Part shown: in pieces, positions 8,092-17,203 of the stretch
How positions within the stretch are numbered: the stretch's first letter is position 1
Layout: each line of letters opens with the position of its first letter
Assembly: GCF_014642405.1 (NCBI RefSeq)
Contig: NZ_BMIN01000010.1
Coordinates: forward strand, 62,001 to 126,000
Source of the DNA: Pontibacillus salipaludis
GTDB taxonomy: Bacteria > Bacillota > Bacilli > Bacillales > BH030062
Direction of reading: 5' to 3'
Length of the DNA: 64,000 nt
The notes under the pieces: model-generated
Databases searched by the model: none
What the model was told of the DNA's origin: nothing
The model's input: the letters and a program-made list of their open reading frames with translations, nothing else
Made by a program: the position numbers and the translations under genes

Positions 8092-8961
8092 TCAGTCTTC
8101 TTTGGAAGGAAGGGAAATGGGTTCATCTATATTCTGTATCTTTTCATGGAAATACGTAATGGGCACAGCCAATCCAACTTTCCCGTGCAAGTCATCCTTA
8201 ATCGTTGCAAAGACTACAGCAATGACATTTCCATCCTCTGTGATCACAGGACTCCCACTGTTCCCGTGATAGATAGGGGCTTCAAGCATGAGAACTTGCC
8301 GTTCCCAATCACTTAAGTCTCGATAGCCAATAACCTCTCCTTCATTCGCGATGCCATTAAAACGCAGTGGATTTCCGATAAAAAACACATGCTCCCGTTC
8401 TTCAAATGTCGTTTCAGCAGCAAGGGGAAGGTAAGGCAATGACTCACCATCATTCGGCTCTACCTTCAATAAGGCAAGGTCTACGTCCTCAAAGGTCTGA
8501 ACCACTTCACCTCCATACAGTCCCTCATCTTCAAATGCGACTGTAATAGGCATCTCATTATCGATCACATGTTCATTCGTAATGACATATCCATCTTCAG
8601 AGATTGAAAATCCTGTCCCCTTAGATTGACCGGACTCAATAACAACAACGGATTTCTGGTACCGATCAATATCAGGGTTTGTCATAAGTTCAGCTGACTT
8701 CACAAGGAAATCAACAGCTGGAAGAGAGAACGTTCGCGGCAGAATACCGACAATATTAATGGCCATCATTATAGCAATAAGCCAAAACGCCCACTTTGGA
8801 AAAGGTCGCTTTGGTTTCTCTTCTTCTTCCTCCTGCTTCTCCCTTTGCTTCGCCCGTTCTTCATCTAATATCTCTTTCATTTCCTCATCATCAATTTCTT
8901 CATATAAATCGGCATCTATAATATCAGCCGCATTATCTTTATTCTTGTAATCCTCGTTCAT
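8092..8961 (-). CDS. Membrane-anchored trypsin-like serine protease (HtrA/S1C type, no PDZ)
   Basis: This is probably an envelope protease or chaperone of the HtrA kind. A very acidic cytoplasmic N-terminus (about residues 1-50, EEIDDEEMKE ... EEEEEKPKR) precedes one membrane helix (about 56-75). The protease fold follows, with a complete catalytic triad: H131 in ITNEHV, D161 in DVDLALL and S235 in GNSGSP. No PDZ domain follows, and the protein ends at 289 aa, whereas HtrA and HtrB have a C-terminal PDZ. That makes it an HtrA-like but PDZ-less protease. The start is ATG behind a GGGGGTC site. It is monocistronic. Confidence 0.85.
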   Translation of the reverse strand: MNEDYKNKDNAADIIDADLYEEIDDEEMKEILDEERAKQREKQEEEEEKPKRPFPKWAFWLIAIMMAINIVGILPRTFSLPAVDFLVKSAELMTNPDIDRYQKSVVVIESGQSKGTGFSISEDGYVITNEHVIDNEMPITVAFEDEGLYGGEVVQTFEDVDLALLKVEPNDGESLPYLPLAAETTFEEREHVFFIGNPLRFNGIANEGEVIGYRDLSDWERQVLMLEAPIYHGNSGSPVITEDGNVIAVVFATIKDDLHGKVGLAVPITYFHEKIQNIDEPISLPSKED

Positions 8962-8987
8962 AATCGACCCCCTTTAACGAACTAAAG

Positions 8988-9000
8988 GGTGCCAGACACC
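8988..9000. repeat. Short dispersed motif GGTGCCAGACACC
   Basis: This 13-bp near-palindrome lies upstream of the protease gene. The same core (GCCAGACACC) recurs as an inverted pair at 56836-56879. Similar GTGTCTGGCAC motifs are scattered between genes in many Bacillaceae; their function is unknown to me. Confidence 0.5.
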
Positions 9001-9044
9001 ATGCGTTACTGTACTGCGTTAAAGTGTGTGTGTGTCTGTTCCCT

Positions 9045-9079
9045 AAAAAAAGAAGTAGACGCTTTGGCGCCTACTTCTT
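9045..9079 (-). terminator. Intrinsic terminator of bmrCD
   Basis: The minus-strand stem AAGAAGTAGGCGC / GCGTCTACTTCTT closes a CAAA loop and is followed by T residues, right after the bmrD stop codon. Confidence 0.85.
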
Positions 9080-9085
9080 ATTATG

Positions 9086-11119
9086 CTACGAAATGATTGC
9101 TTGTTCCAGTCTGCCTTGTTGCATTTGATACATTTGTTGATAAATTCCGTTATGTTGAAGCAACGTTTCGTGATCTCCTTGCTCAACAATACGGCCATGA
9201 TCAAGCACAAGAATCTGGTCTGCTTGTTGAATCGTAGACAGGCGATGAGCGATTACTAGTGTCGTTCGCCCTTTCTTTAACACTTGCAAAGCGTTTTGAA
9301 TCATTCTTTCTGTTTCTGTATCAATATTAGCCGTAGCTTCATCCAAAATAAGGATCGCTGGATCATAAGCCAAGGCTCTTGCAAAAGAAATAAGCTGACG
9401 CTCCCCGGCAGAGAGTGTACTTCCCTTCTCTTTCACCGGCTCATCGTATTGGTGAGGTAACTTTTCAATAAACGTGTCTGCCCCTACCGCTTTTAAAGCT
9501 TCAATTGCTTTTTCCCTGGATATAGCAGGATCGCCCATTGTCACATTCGATAAAAGGGTCCCTGTAAACAGAAAGGGATCTTGTAACACGATGCCCATAT
9601 GACTACGTACTTGCTGTCTGGATAATTGTCTTGTTTCCATGCCATCAATTGTAATGGAACCTTTTTGTGGATCGTAAAAACGGAATAAAAGATTCATAAT
9701 AGAACTCTTTCCAGATCCCGTATGCCCGACAAATGCTACGGTTTCTCCTGAGTTTGCACGAAAGTTAATATTCTTCAGGACATAATCTTCCGCTTCATAA
9801 GCAAAACTGACGTCCTTAAACGCAATATTCCCTTTATAGCGTTCAATCGGAGCAGATTGAACGACTTCTCCATCGTGGTCCATTAATTCAAACACTCTCG
9901 TCGCAGCCACTCGAGCCTGCTCAAGCTGAGCTAGTTGATTGACCACGTCAATAACAGGCTGAAACAAACGATTGAGATAATCCACAAACGCATATAACAC
10001 ACCTGCTGTCACAATCGAACCAACACCAAGCGAAGCTCCACCAAAATACCAAATAAACGCTACAAAAGCGAGATTTCGTAGAACATTAACCAGGTTAAAA
10101 GACGTTAACGAATTTAACTTCAACAACTTCTTTTGATACGTGTAGTGCTTCTCATTCATTCGTTCAAACTCTTCTGTTACTTGCTTTTGGCGACGGAATG
10201 CTTGAATGATTGGCATCCCTTGAATCGCTTCATTAATATTACCGTTTAGATCACTGATCGTTGAACGAATGACTTGGTTGTACTTTCCCGCATACGTCTT
10301 ATACAGCTTCATCCAAATAAACATGATCGGGATCAACAGTAAACAAAGAGAAGCGAGTTTCGGGTCTAATAGAAATAGTGCAATGTAAATTCCCGTCATA
10401 TAAATAGCGCTAGTTACAAACGTAGCCAGAACCTTTACATAAAGTTCACGAATAGCCTCTGTATCATTCGTCACACGAGCCACGATTTTCCCTGCAGGCC
10501 GATTAATAAAGTAATCAATCGGAACGCGCTGGATATGTGCAAAGATATCATTTCGCATCCGCTTAATAATTTGATTGGATGAGATTTGAAGCAAGTACGT
10601 CTGCCCATATTGAAATACAGCTGCAATCATCAATAGTCCAACATACAACACAAGAAGCCAGGTAATCGCTTGTGTCTCAGGCTTGAAGAAGCCGTACAGT
10701 TCTCCACGACTCATTTTAGTAGCCTCAGCCGTTACGGTATCATCACTTGTCGAAATCGTGATTGTACCTTGTTCAACAGACTTTTTCCCCGAAGTTGGAA
10801 CATCAGATGGTATGAAATAATATGACTTTCCTACTTGCAGGATCGTAGCCACCTCTCCTGTCTCATCGCCTGATTTCAGACGATCTTCCCTCTTATAGAG
10901 TTCACCCTGATAAGGAACAACATGGCGGTCGTTATCCTCTTCAACTTGAATCCAGTTTGCCTCGATTCCTAATATGTGTTCATCTATTAAACGCTTGGCA
11001 ATAAAAGGACCCGTTAATTCAAGCGCAACCGCTATGGCCAGGCACAAAAGTCCAATTAAAATCGTCTTTTTACTGGTTAGCGCGTATTGAAACAACCGCT
11101 TCTCTGTCGAAGGCTTCAC
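9086..11119 (-). CDS. bmrD: Heterodimeric multidrug ABC exporter subunit BmrD (YheH type)
   Basis: BmrD pairs with BmrC to export drugs at the cost of ATP. The protein has 677 aa (B. subtilis BmrD about 673). A first membrane helix is followed by an unusually long outer loop (about residues 45-145), as in BmrD, then the remaining helices to about residue 390. The nucleotide-binding domain has Walker A GHTGSGKS (465-472), signature LSAGE (569-573) and Walker B ILDE with the catalytic Glu at 594. It keeps the catalytic Glu that its partner lacks, as expected for this heterodimer. The gene overlaps bmrC by 4 nt. Confidence 0.9.
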   Translation of the reverse strand: MKPSTEKRLFQYALTSKKTILIGLLCLAIAVALELTGPFIAKRLIDEHILGIEANWIQVEEDNDRHVVPYQGELYKREDRLKSGDETGEVATILQVGKSYYFIPSDVPTSGKKSVEQGTITISTSDDTVTAEATKMSRGELYGFFKPETQAITWLLVLYVGLLMIAAVFQYGQTYLLQISSNQIIKRMRNDIFAHIQRVPIDYFINRPAGKIVARVTNDTEAIRELYVKVLATFVTSAIYMTGIYIALFLLDPKLASLCLLLIPIMFIWMKLYKTYAGKYNQVIRSTISDLNGNINEAIQGMPIIQAFRRQKQVTEEFERMNEKHYTYQKKLLKLNSLTSFNLVNVLRNLAFVAFIWYFGGASLGVGSIVTAGVLYAFVDYLNRLFQPVIDVVNQLAQLEQARVAATRVFELMDHDGEVVQSAPIERYKGNIAFKDVSFAYEAEDYVLKNINFRANSGETVAFVGHTGSGKSSIMNLLFRFYDPQKGSITIDGMETRQLSRQQVRSHMGIVLQDPFLFTGTLLSNVTMGDPAISREKAIEALKAVGADTFIEKLPHQYDEPVKEKGSTLSAGERQLISFARALAYDPAILILDEATANIDTETERMIQNALQVLKKGRTTLVIAHRLSTIQQADQILVLDHGRIVEQGDHETLLQHNGIYQQMYQMQQGRLEQAIIS

Positions 11120-12867
11120 TGATCATCCACCTCCTCTTGATTCATCTGCTGTTTCGTAAACTGATCTTTATACCAGCCACCTTGCTTCATAAGTTCTTCA
11201 TGAGTACCACGCTCTGAAATACACCCATCTTCAAGAACAATAATTTCATCAGCATGTTGTACGCCAGACAAGCGATGCGCCGCTATAAATGTCGTCTTAT
11301 CCTTTCGCTCTTCTTTTAGATGTTGAATAATGTTCGCTTCTGTTTTACCATCAACAGCCGACATAGAATCATCTAAAAGGAGAATCTCAGGATCCATAAT
11401 CAAAGCTCTCGCTAAGGACACACGCTGTTTTTGCCCTCCGGATAAGGTAACCCCACTCTCACCGACCTTTGTATCGAGTCCATTAGGAAGGTTATCGATA
11501 TCTTTCTTTAAATAGGCCAGCTCCAGAATTCGCTCAATTTCCTCATCCGTTGCATTGTCTTGACCAAATTGAATATTCTCCCGTACCGTTTTGGAGAAAA
11601 GGATCTGATCCTGAGGAACATACCCAATCCAACCTCTTGAAGCTTCAAGGGATATTTCTTCAAGTGGTGTGCCAGCTACAGTTAAACGTCCTTCCATCCC
11701 AGAATAATCACGCAATAACTGACGGAAAAGTGTCGTTTTCCCAGCACCTGTTTTGCCAACAACTCCAATGGTAGAACCACGCTTCACCGTTAAATTTATA
11801 TCTTGTAATTGATCCCGATCTGTGTCCGGATAACGAAACGTAACATGATCGAAATGGACAACGGATGGCATCGGTACATGTTTAGGATGTGCCGGGTCTT
11901 TCACATCAGCTTCATACCCAAGAGTGTCATTAACACGGTCTAGGGAGGCATTTCCCCGTTGCATTACATTAATTAATTCTCCCACAGCAAACATTGGCCA
12001 GATCAACATCCCAAGGTAAACGTTAAATGAAACCAGTTGGCCAAGCGTAATATCATTTACAAATACAAGGTTAGCCCCATATCCTAGACCAATCGTATAA
12101 GAAAGTCCTACAAGAATTTTAATCGTAGGTTCAAACATCGCATCAATCTTAGCAACTTCAACATTCTTTTCGTAAACATCGTGCGTCATATTCTGAAACC
12201 GTTCTTCATCCTCCTTTTCCTGAACGAAGGCACGGATCACCCGCACACCTCTAACGGACTCTAATACGTTGTCGTTCATATCCCCAAATGCATCTTGGGC
12301 CTTCGTGAACCGTTCGTGAATCGTCTTGCCGTATCGATTCATCATTAAAGCCATAATGGGTAGCGGAATAAGAGCTGCGAGTGTAAGCTTCCAACTAATC
12401 GTAAAAATCATTACCCCCACAATCATAACCATGAAAAAAGTTGAATCAACAAGTGTTAATATTCCAAACCCAGCTGTCATGGAGATCGCTTTTAAATCAT
12501 TCGTAGACCGGGCCATCAAATCACCCGTTCGATATTTGCCGAAAAACGTGGGCGTCATAGCCAGGAAATGTTGCATTAAATTAGAACGTTTCTTCCGCTC
12601 TAAAATCATCGCTCCACCAAATAATAAAAAGCCCCAATAATAGGAAACAACATAACTCACCACGAGAATGATTACATACCAAAAAATCAACTCTGTTAAT
12701 TTCTCTCTCGTTAACGATTCAAACTGAATCCCATCAATAGCAGCTCCGATTAATTTCGGAGGTAAAATATCGATGGCACTCACAAAGACTAATAAAATAA
12801 TAGCGATTGAATATCTGATCCAATGTTCTTTAAAAAACCAATTTAATTTCCCTAAAACCGAAAACAT
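11116..12867 (-). CDS. bmrC: Heterodimeric multidrug ABC exporter subunit BmrC (YheI type)
   Basis: This is the partner subunit of BmrD, 583 aa (B. subtilis about 585). Six membrane helices fill residues 1-310. The nucleotide-binding domain has Walker A GKTGAGKT (371-378), a canonical signature LSGGQ (475-479), and Walker B LLLDD with Asp500 where the catalytic Glu would be. In BmrC that substitution makes one of the two ATP sites degenerate. Expression in B. subtilis depends on an upstream leader ORF, bmrB, that senses ribosome-targeting antibiotics; here too a leader with an upstream ORF and two terminators lies ahead (12898-13275). The ribosome-binding site is weak. Confidence 0.9.
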   Translation of the reverse strand: MFSVLGKLNWFFKEHWIRYSIAIILLVFVSAIDILPPKLIGAAIDGIQFESLTREKLTELIFWYVIILVVSYVVSYYWGFLLFGGAMILERKKRSNLMQHFLAMTPTFFGKYRTGDLMARSTNDLKAISMTAGFGILTLVDSTFFMVMIVGVMIFTISWKLTLAALIPLPIMALMMNRYGKTIHERFTKAQDAFGDMNDNVLESVRGVRVIRAFVQEKEDEERFQNMTHDVYEKNVEVAKIDAMFEPTIKILVGLSYTIGLGYGANLVFVNDITLGQLVSFNVYLGMLIWPMFAVGELINVMQRGNASLDRVNDTLGYEADVKDPAHPKHVPMPSVVHFDHVTFRYPDTDRDQLQDINLTVKRGSTIGVVGKTGAGKTTLFRQLLRDYSGMEGRLTVAGTPLEEISLEASRGWIGYVPQDQILFSKTVRENIQFGQDNATDEEIERILELAYLKKDIDNLPNGLDTKVGESGVTLSGGQKQRVSLARALIMDPEILLLDDSMSAVDGKTEANIIQHLKEERKDKTTFIAAHRLSGVQHADEIIVLEDGCISERGTHEELMKQGGWYKDQFTKQQMNQEEVDDQ

Positions 12868-12897
12868 CTAGTCACCAACTTTCCAATTATTCCTTTG

Positions 12898-12951
12898 TTA
12901 GCCGCCTTCCATCTCCTGCTTTGATCCATACATACGAATGTTTCTTTCCAT
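12898..12951 (-). CDS. Short ORF (17 codons) just upstream of bmrC
   Basis: ATG at 12949-12951 follows TTAGGAGGCG at good spacing, and the frame (MERNIRMYGSKQEMEGG) closes 30 nt before the bmrC start. It lies beyond both leader terminators, so it is translated only on read-through mRNA. It may couple translation into bmrC, whose own ribosome-binding site is weak. The strong ribosome-binding site is the main evidence; I recognise no homologue. Confidence 0.45.
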   Translation of the reverse strand: MERNIRMYGSKQEMEGG

Positions 12952-13015
12952 AATAACGCCTCCTAAAATTTTTTATATAGATGAAGCAGACAAGCTGCTA
13001 AACCTCATTAAACAC

Positions 13016-13053
13016 AAAAAAAGCACATACGTTAGGCTCTTAACGTATGTGCT
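13016..13053 (-). terminator. Leader terminator 2 upstream of bmrCD
   Basis: The minus strand has a perfect 13-bp stem, AGCACATACGTTA / TAACGTATGTGCT, around AGAGCC, followed by seven T. It lies between the leader ORF and bmrC, so it must be bypassed for bmrCD expression. Confidence 0.9.
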
Positions 13054-13061
13054 AAAGGCAC

Positions 13062-13093
13062 AAAAAAAGAGGCTACGATCTTGTCGCAACCTC
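13062..13093 (-). terminator. Leader terminator 1 (attenuator) upstream of bmrCD
   Basis: The minus strand has the stem GAGGTTGCGA / TCGTAGCCTC (two G-U pairs) around CAAGA, followed by seven T. Its left arm GAGGTT can instead pair with GACCTC inside the leader ORF, which would stop the terminator forming. Confidence 0.8.
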
Positions 13094-13139
13094 CACACGT
13101 CTCAAAATGAACAAAAAGATACCTTAAGACCGGAATCTT

Positions 13140-13211
13140 TTACGAGAAGGATGAGGTCACGTAATTATTCATATTCATGGCAATCATAATTACAATTTTA
13201 CGGTTGTTCAT
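13140..13211 (-). CDS. Leader peptide of bmrCD (23 codons, BmrB-like role)
   Basis: ATG at 13209-13211 follows AAAGGGAGGTCAC. The frame MNNRKIVIMIAMNMNNYVTSSFS ends with TAA, 47 nt before terminator 1. In B. subtilis the equivalent position holds bmrB, whose slow translation under ribosome-targeting antibiotics lets RNA polymerase read through into bmrCD. The octamer GTGACCTC near the end of this ORF is a perfect complement of GAGGTCAC in its own ribosome-binding site and a partial complement of the left arm of terminator 1. That gives a plausible three-way switch. The peptide itself does not look like a transported or structural protein. Confidence 0.7.
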   Translation of the reverse strand: MNNRKIVIMIAMNMNNYVTSSFS

Positions 13212-13246
13212 TTTGATGTGACCTCCCTTTCATAAATAGTGTTTAA

Positions 13247-13275
13247 AGTATATAATTTTCAAAATCTTAAGTCAA
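13247..13275 (-). promoter_or_regulatory. SigA promoter of the bmr leader
   Basis: TTGACT (13270-13275) and TATACT (13247-13252) are separated by 17 nt. The predicted transcript starts near 13240, giving a leader of about 370 nt before bmrC. Confidence 0.75.
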
Positions 13276-13342
13276 TAACTTTCCACGATTTTCTTTTTTA
13301 CTATATGAGTTTCTCACAAGTTTATGACAAATCAAATTAAAA

Positions 13343-14371
13343 TTACTGTAAAGGAACGCCCTCGCCAAGGAAGATGACCCCTACTAAAGAAGCGACAATA
13401 ATGAGTACAAATACAATAGACAAAGATCTGGACACGTTAGCTCTCTGCACTTCTTTCCAACGCACAGGTCGAATACCTGCTAAAGAGAAAACAATAACTG
13501 CTGACAGTAATATACACATAATATTGACCGTTACAAGCAGGAAGGAGCCATACGCCTCTCCCCATAATCCTTTTCCGATTGACATACCGAGCGCAACATT
13601 AGGTGGTAATAAGGCAACTGCGACCATCACTCCAACTAAGTTTCCCGCTTTTCGGTTCAAGGTAGCAATGGCACCTGCTCCCCCAGCTGCGAGGGCTAAG
13701 AAGAAATCAGATCCTGTCACTCCCGTCCTAGAAGTATATTGGGAGGACTCGCCACTCATATGAAAGATAAAATTGAAAAGAATGGCCATTACTACCACAA
13801 TCGCTACTCCTACAAAAGAAGTTAAAGCTGCCTTCCCAAGCAATTTGTAATCTCCTAGAATAGCAGCGAAAGCAGTTGCAATAACCGGACCAATTAAGGG
13901 CGCAATTACCATCGACCCAATTACTACAGCATCACTGTCTTTAATGAACCCCATCGAACCCACTACGGCAGAGAAAAAGATCATCAGGGAATAATTCAAG
14001 GTTGTGACACTATTACGCTCTACAAATGATATAAGTTCTTGTCGGCTTGCTCGAAGAAGAATTTGCTTCTCTTCCTCATCCGCATCTTCTTGAGTTGTCT
14101 CTTCCTTACTCTCACTATTTAACGTTTCCCGTGATAGATACGTGCGAACCGGAATGAGCATCGTTTCAAATCCGTCTACAACATTGGAAACACTCTCTAA
14201 ATAATTTAAAATCTCTTCCACTTCATCCGAGTCTACTAGGATGCGAATAAGCATCCTCTCTTCTGACTCACTCGACACCCAATAAGAAGTATGAGGCTGT
14301 TCTTGTAATTTTTCATTGACCTTTTCGAAATGTTTATCGGGAACATACGCTTCAATTAATTGCAGGCTCAT
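13343..14371 (-). CDS. DUF389 family membrane protein
   Basis: The 342-aa product starts at ATG 14371, chosen because the conserved family N-terminus (MSLQLIEAYVP) begins here and GGGCGAGG lies just upstream; the frame extends 33 codons further without need. The N-terminal cytoplasmic alpha/beta domain (about 1-90) is followed by an acidic linker (ESKEETTQEDADEEE). Five or six membrane helices follow, including the family motif DSDAVVIGSMVIAPLIGPV (about 145-165). DUF389 (TIGR00341) proteins are widespread inner-membrane proteins of unknown function, perhaps transporters. The gene is monocistronic and diverges from germination operon 1. Confidence 0.85.
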   Translation of the reverse strand: MSLQLIEAYVPDKHFEKVNEKLQEQPHTSYWVSSESEERMLIRILVDSDEVEEILNYLESVSNVVDGFETMLIPVRTYLSRETLNSESKEETTQEDADEEEKQILLRASRQELISFVERNSVTTLNYSLMIFFSAVVGSMGFIKDSDAVVIGSMVIAPLIGPVIATAFAAILGDYKLLGKAALTSFVGVAIVVVMAILFNFIFHMSGESSQYTSRTGVTGSDFFLALAAGGAGAIATLNRKAGNLVGVMVAVALLPPNVALGMSIGKGLWGEAYGSFLLVTVNIMCILLSAVIVFSLAGIRPVRWKEVQRANVSRSLSIVFVLIIVASLVGVIFLGEGVPLQ

Positions 14372-14569
14372 CGCGACCTCGCCCTTTTCTTCTAGATTCA
14401 TTTTCGTTTTATTAGTATCGGAGAAAATGAACATTCCTATGTACTTTTGGTGCAAAATCCTACAACGCACCTCTTTTGAATCACATAATAATCTTTTTTC
14501 TTTGCACCTTATAAATTATGGAATTCTCCTTATACTAACAAAAAATGCTCGATAAAAAGGAGGATCGAA

Positions 14570-16081
14570 ATGCGACGTTCTGTTCAGAAAAAGAAAAAAC
14601 CAAGTGATCTATTTCCCTGTACCATTGAAGAGTTAAAGAAACAATTATCCACCATGCTACAGGATAGTCCGGACTTGAATTTCTCTACTTATACGCTAGG
14701 CCAGAAACGGGTTATCGTATTCTACTTTACGTACCAGATTAACAAAGAACAGCTACACAGAAGCATATTAGATACACTCCTGGCCTCACAAGATAAAACA
14801 TGGGATGCTAAGATGATCCAAAACGAAGTCCCTCTCGCTTCTAGCACCTTACATGACAAGCTTGTATCTGTAGCAAAAGAACTCATACAAGGCGGTGTTG
14901 GAATTTATGTAGAGGAAGACGATCAACCGATTACGTATTATATCCCTGAACAAGCTAGGCGCGCAGTTTCACGTGCAGAAAATGAATCACTTGTCCTCGG
15001 TCCACAAATTGCTTTTACAGAATCTATGGTGACGAACTTAAATATCATTAGATGGAGATTAGACACCCCTGAATTCAAGACAGAGAAGTTAATTATTGGG
15101 AAAGAAATCCCTACTGAAGTTCGCATTGCATACTTAACAAACATTGCCAACGAAGATTTAATTAACACCGTACGCCAGCGACTCGAAGACTTAGATGTAA
15201 ATGACGTGATGGACAGTAATGTGGTGGCGCAATTGATTGAGGATCGATCAACAAGCATCTTTCCCCAGCTATTAACGACAGAACTTCCAGATCGATTTTG
15301 CAATTCTTTAATCAATGGAAAAGTCGGGATTATGGTAGATAAAAGTCCCACGGTTCTCATTACGCCCGCAACTTTATTTAGTTTTTTAGAGTCTACTGAA
15401 GATATTTATTTTAGATGGAATATTGGGACATTCCTTCGAATAATGCGTTTAGCCGCAATGTTCCTGTCGATCTTATTAACTCCTATTTATGTAGCCGCCC
15501 TATCGTTTCACGTGGAAGTCATCCCTTCTTCCCTTCTTGTGTCACTGGGACAATCAAGGGCAAACGTGCCATTTCCACCTGTCTTTGAAGCATTGCTTCT
15601 AGAATTGTTAATCGAGTTACTCCGTGAGGCTGGAGCTCGGTTACCAACTAAAGTTGGTCAGACAATGGGTATTGTGGGAGGTATTGTATTGGGTCAGGCT
15701 GCAGTTAAAGCAGGATTTACGAGTAATATCTTAATCATCATAGTAGCATTAAGCGCATTGGCTTCCTTTACAGCGCCAAGTTATATGATGGGAGGAGCGA
15801 TACGAGTCATTCGGTTTCCAATGATCGTCCTATCTGGATTGTGGGGGCTCTTAGGAATCTTCCTTGGCTTATCCTTCTTAATTATTCATTTACTCAAGGT
15901 GTCTTCACTCGGCACACCTTACTTATCTCCACTCTATCCATTCCATTTTGCAGATCTCGATAATTCGATTATACGTCTGCCATGGTCACGAGCGAACAGA
16001 CGACCGACAGTAAATGAAACGAAAAAACCTGTGAAATTCTCTCAAAAAGAAGCTAAAAAGAAAAGAGATATCGATGAGTAG
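14570..16081 (+). CDS. Spore germination receptor subunit A (GerAA/GerKA family), operon 1
   Basis: GerA-family A subunits sit in the spore inner membrane and, with B and C subunits, sense nutrient germinants. The product is 503 aa, the usual size. It has a large hydrophilic N-terminal domain (about 1-275) with the family's YLTNIANEDLINTVRQRL and PQLLTTELPDRFCNSLINGKV regions. Four to six membrane helices with ELLREAGARLPTKVGQTMGIVGGIV follow. The ATG follows AAAAAGGAGG. It heads an A-B-C operon, with B starting 9 nt downstream. A SigG promoter is expected from family knowledge but I cannot identify one with confidence. Confidence 0.92.
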   Translation: MRRSVQKKKKPSDLFPCTIEELKKQLSTMLQDSPDLNFSTYTLGQKRVIVFYFTYQINKEQLHRSILDTLLASQDKTWDAKMIQNEVPLASSTLHDKLVSVAKELIQGGVGIYVEEDDQPITYYIPEQARRAVSRAENESLVLGPQIAFTESMVTNLNIIRWRLDTPEFKTEKLIIGKEIPTEVRIAYLTNIANEDLINTVRQRLEDLDVNDVMDSNVVAQLIEDRSTSIFPQLLTTELPDRFCNSLINGKVGIMVDKSPTVLITPATLFSFLESTEDIYFRWNIGTFLRIMRLAAMFLSILLTPIYVAALSFHVEVIPSSLLVSLGQSRANVPFPPVFEALLLELLIELLREAGARLPTKVGQTMGIVGGIVLGQAAVKAGFTSNILIIIVALSALASFTAPSYMMGGAIRVIRFPMIVLSGLWGLLGIFLGLSFLIIHLLKVSSLGTPYLSPLYPFHFADLDNSIIRLPWSRANRRPTVNETKKPVKFSQKEAKKKRDIDE

Positions 16082-16090
16082 GGATGCATT

Positions 16091-17203
16091 ATGAAAATAC
16101 AACTTCAAGTACCAGTAGGAATACAAATTCAGGCGTTCTACGTTTTTTTCCTTATCCACACTACTCAAGTCGGGACAGGGATTATGGGGATATCCACACA
16201 TATATACAGTACAGCCAAACAAGATGCGTGGATTTCCATTCTAGTAGCAGGCGTTTGGATGAGCATCAGTGTATTTTGTATGGGGAAGATCTTACAACAA
16301 TATGAGAGCGCTGATTTGCCTGGAATTCAAGTAGATATCTTTGGGAAATTCGTTGGCAAATTTCTAGGAACCATTTTAGCACTATACTTCTTCGGTCTTC
16401 TGATTTCCGTTTTACTTAATTACATTGAAGTCATTCAGGTATTTTTGTTTCCAACCGTCCCTACATGGCTAGTGTGTTTATTCTTGCTATCACTCGTGGT
16501 TTATGCCGTTCTAGGTGGAGTGAGAGTAATCGTTGGGGTTTCGTTTTTGTTCTTTGTTGGAACGGTGTGGCTTTTAATCGTATTATACAAGCCTATTTCG
16601 CTTATGGAATGGAATCACTTCCTCCCAGTTATGGGAAATTCTTATTCAGACATTGCAAGCGGGGCATTTAAGACCACATACTCTCTAGTTGGGTTTGAAG
16701 TATTATTGTTTATCTATCCATACATTCAGAATAAACGAAAAGCTCATTCAGCTGCTCAACTAGCTGCATTGGGGACTACGCTTCTCACCTTAGCCGTTGT
16801 TGTTATAACAATTGGTTACTTTAGTGGCCCTCAGTTGGAACGCTTGATTTGGCCCACTCTTTCCATGTTTAAAATCATTCAATTCTCTTTTGCAGAAAGA
16901 TTTGACATTATCGCTGTAGGATTGTGGATGATGATTGTTTTACCGAATATGATAACGGCTATGTGGTTATGCACACATACATTTAAAAGAGTATATGGTT
17001 TGAGACAGAAACAAGTTCTATACGTAGCCGCCATATTACTTTTCTTTGGGACGATTGTATTCCAAGACCGTCTGCAAATTAACTATTTCACGGATAAGCT
17101 AGCAACGGTTGGCTTTTATATCGCCTTTGTCTATCCAATCGTTCTCTGGCCTATTGTTTTACTTAAGAACTATATCCGAAGAAAGCGAGGAACTTCACAA
17201 TGA
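16091..17203 (+). CDS. Spore germination receptor subunit B (GerAB/GerKB family), operon 1
   Basis: The 370-aa integral membrane protein has about ten hydrophobic segments along its whole length. It shows the family opening (VPVGIQIQAFYVFFLIHTTQVGTGIMGI, where the start is recognisable as the amino-acid-permease-like first helix) and a late FTDKLATVGFYIAFVYPIVLWPI. GerAB proteins are distant APC-superfamily transporters that bind the germinant. The gene lies 9 nt after subunit A and overlaps subunit C by 4 nt (ATGA), as in other tricistronic ger operons. Confidence 0.92.
   Translation: MKIQLQVPVGIQIQAFYVFFLIHTTQVGTGIMGISTHIYSTAKQDAWISILVAGVWMSISVFCMGKILQQYESADLPGIQVDIFGKFVGKFLGTILALYFFGLLISVLLNYIEVIQVFLFPTVPTWLVCLFLLSLVVYAVLGGVRVIVGVSFLFFVGTVWLLIVLYKPISLMEWNHFLPVMGNSYSDIASGAFKTTYSLVGFEVLLFIYPYIQNKRKAHSAAQLAALGTTLLTLAVVVITIGYFSGPQLERLIWPTLSMFKIIQFSFAERFDIIAVGLWMMIVLPNMITAMWLCTHTFKRVYGLRQKQVLYVAAILLFFGTIVFQDRLQINYFTDKLATVGFYIAFVYPIVLWPIVLLKNYIRRKRGTSQ

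Noticed and set aside
9025-9042. GTGTGTGTGT run upstream of the protease gene
   Set aside because: Too short and too simple to be called a microsatellite element; it looks like a degraded half of the GGTGCCAGACACC inverted repeat.
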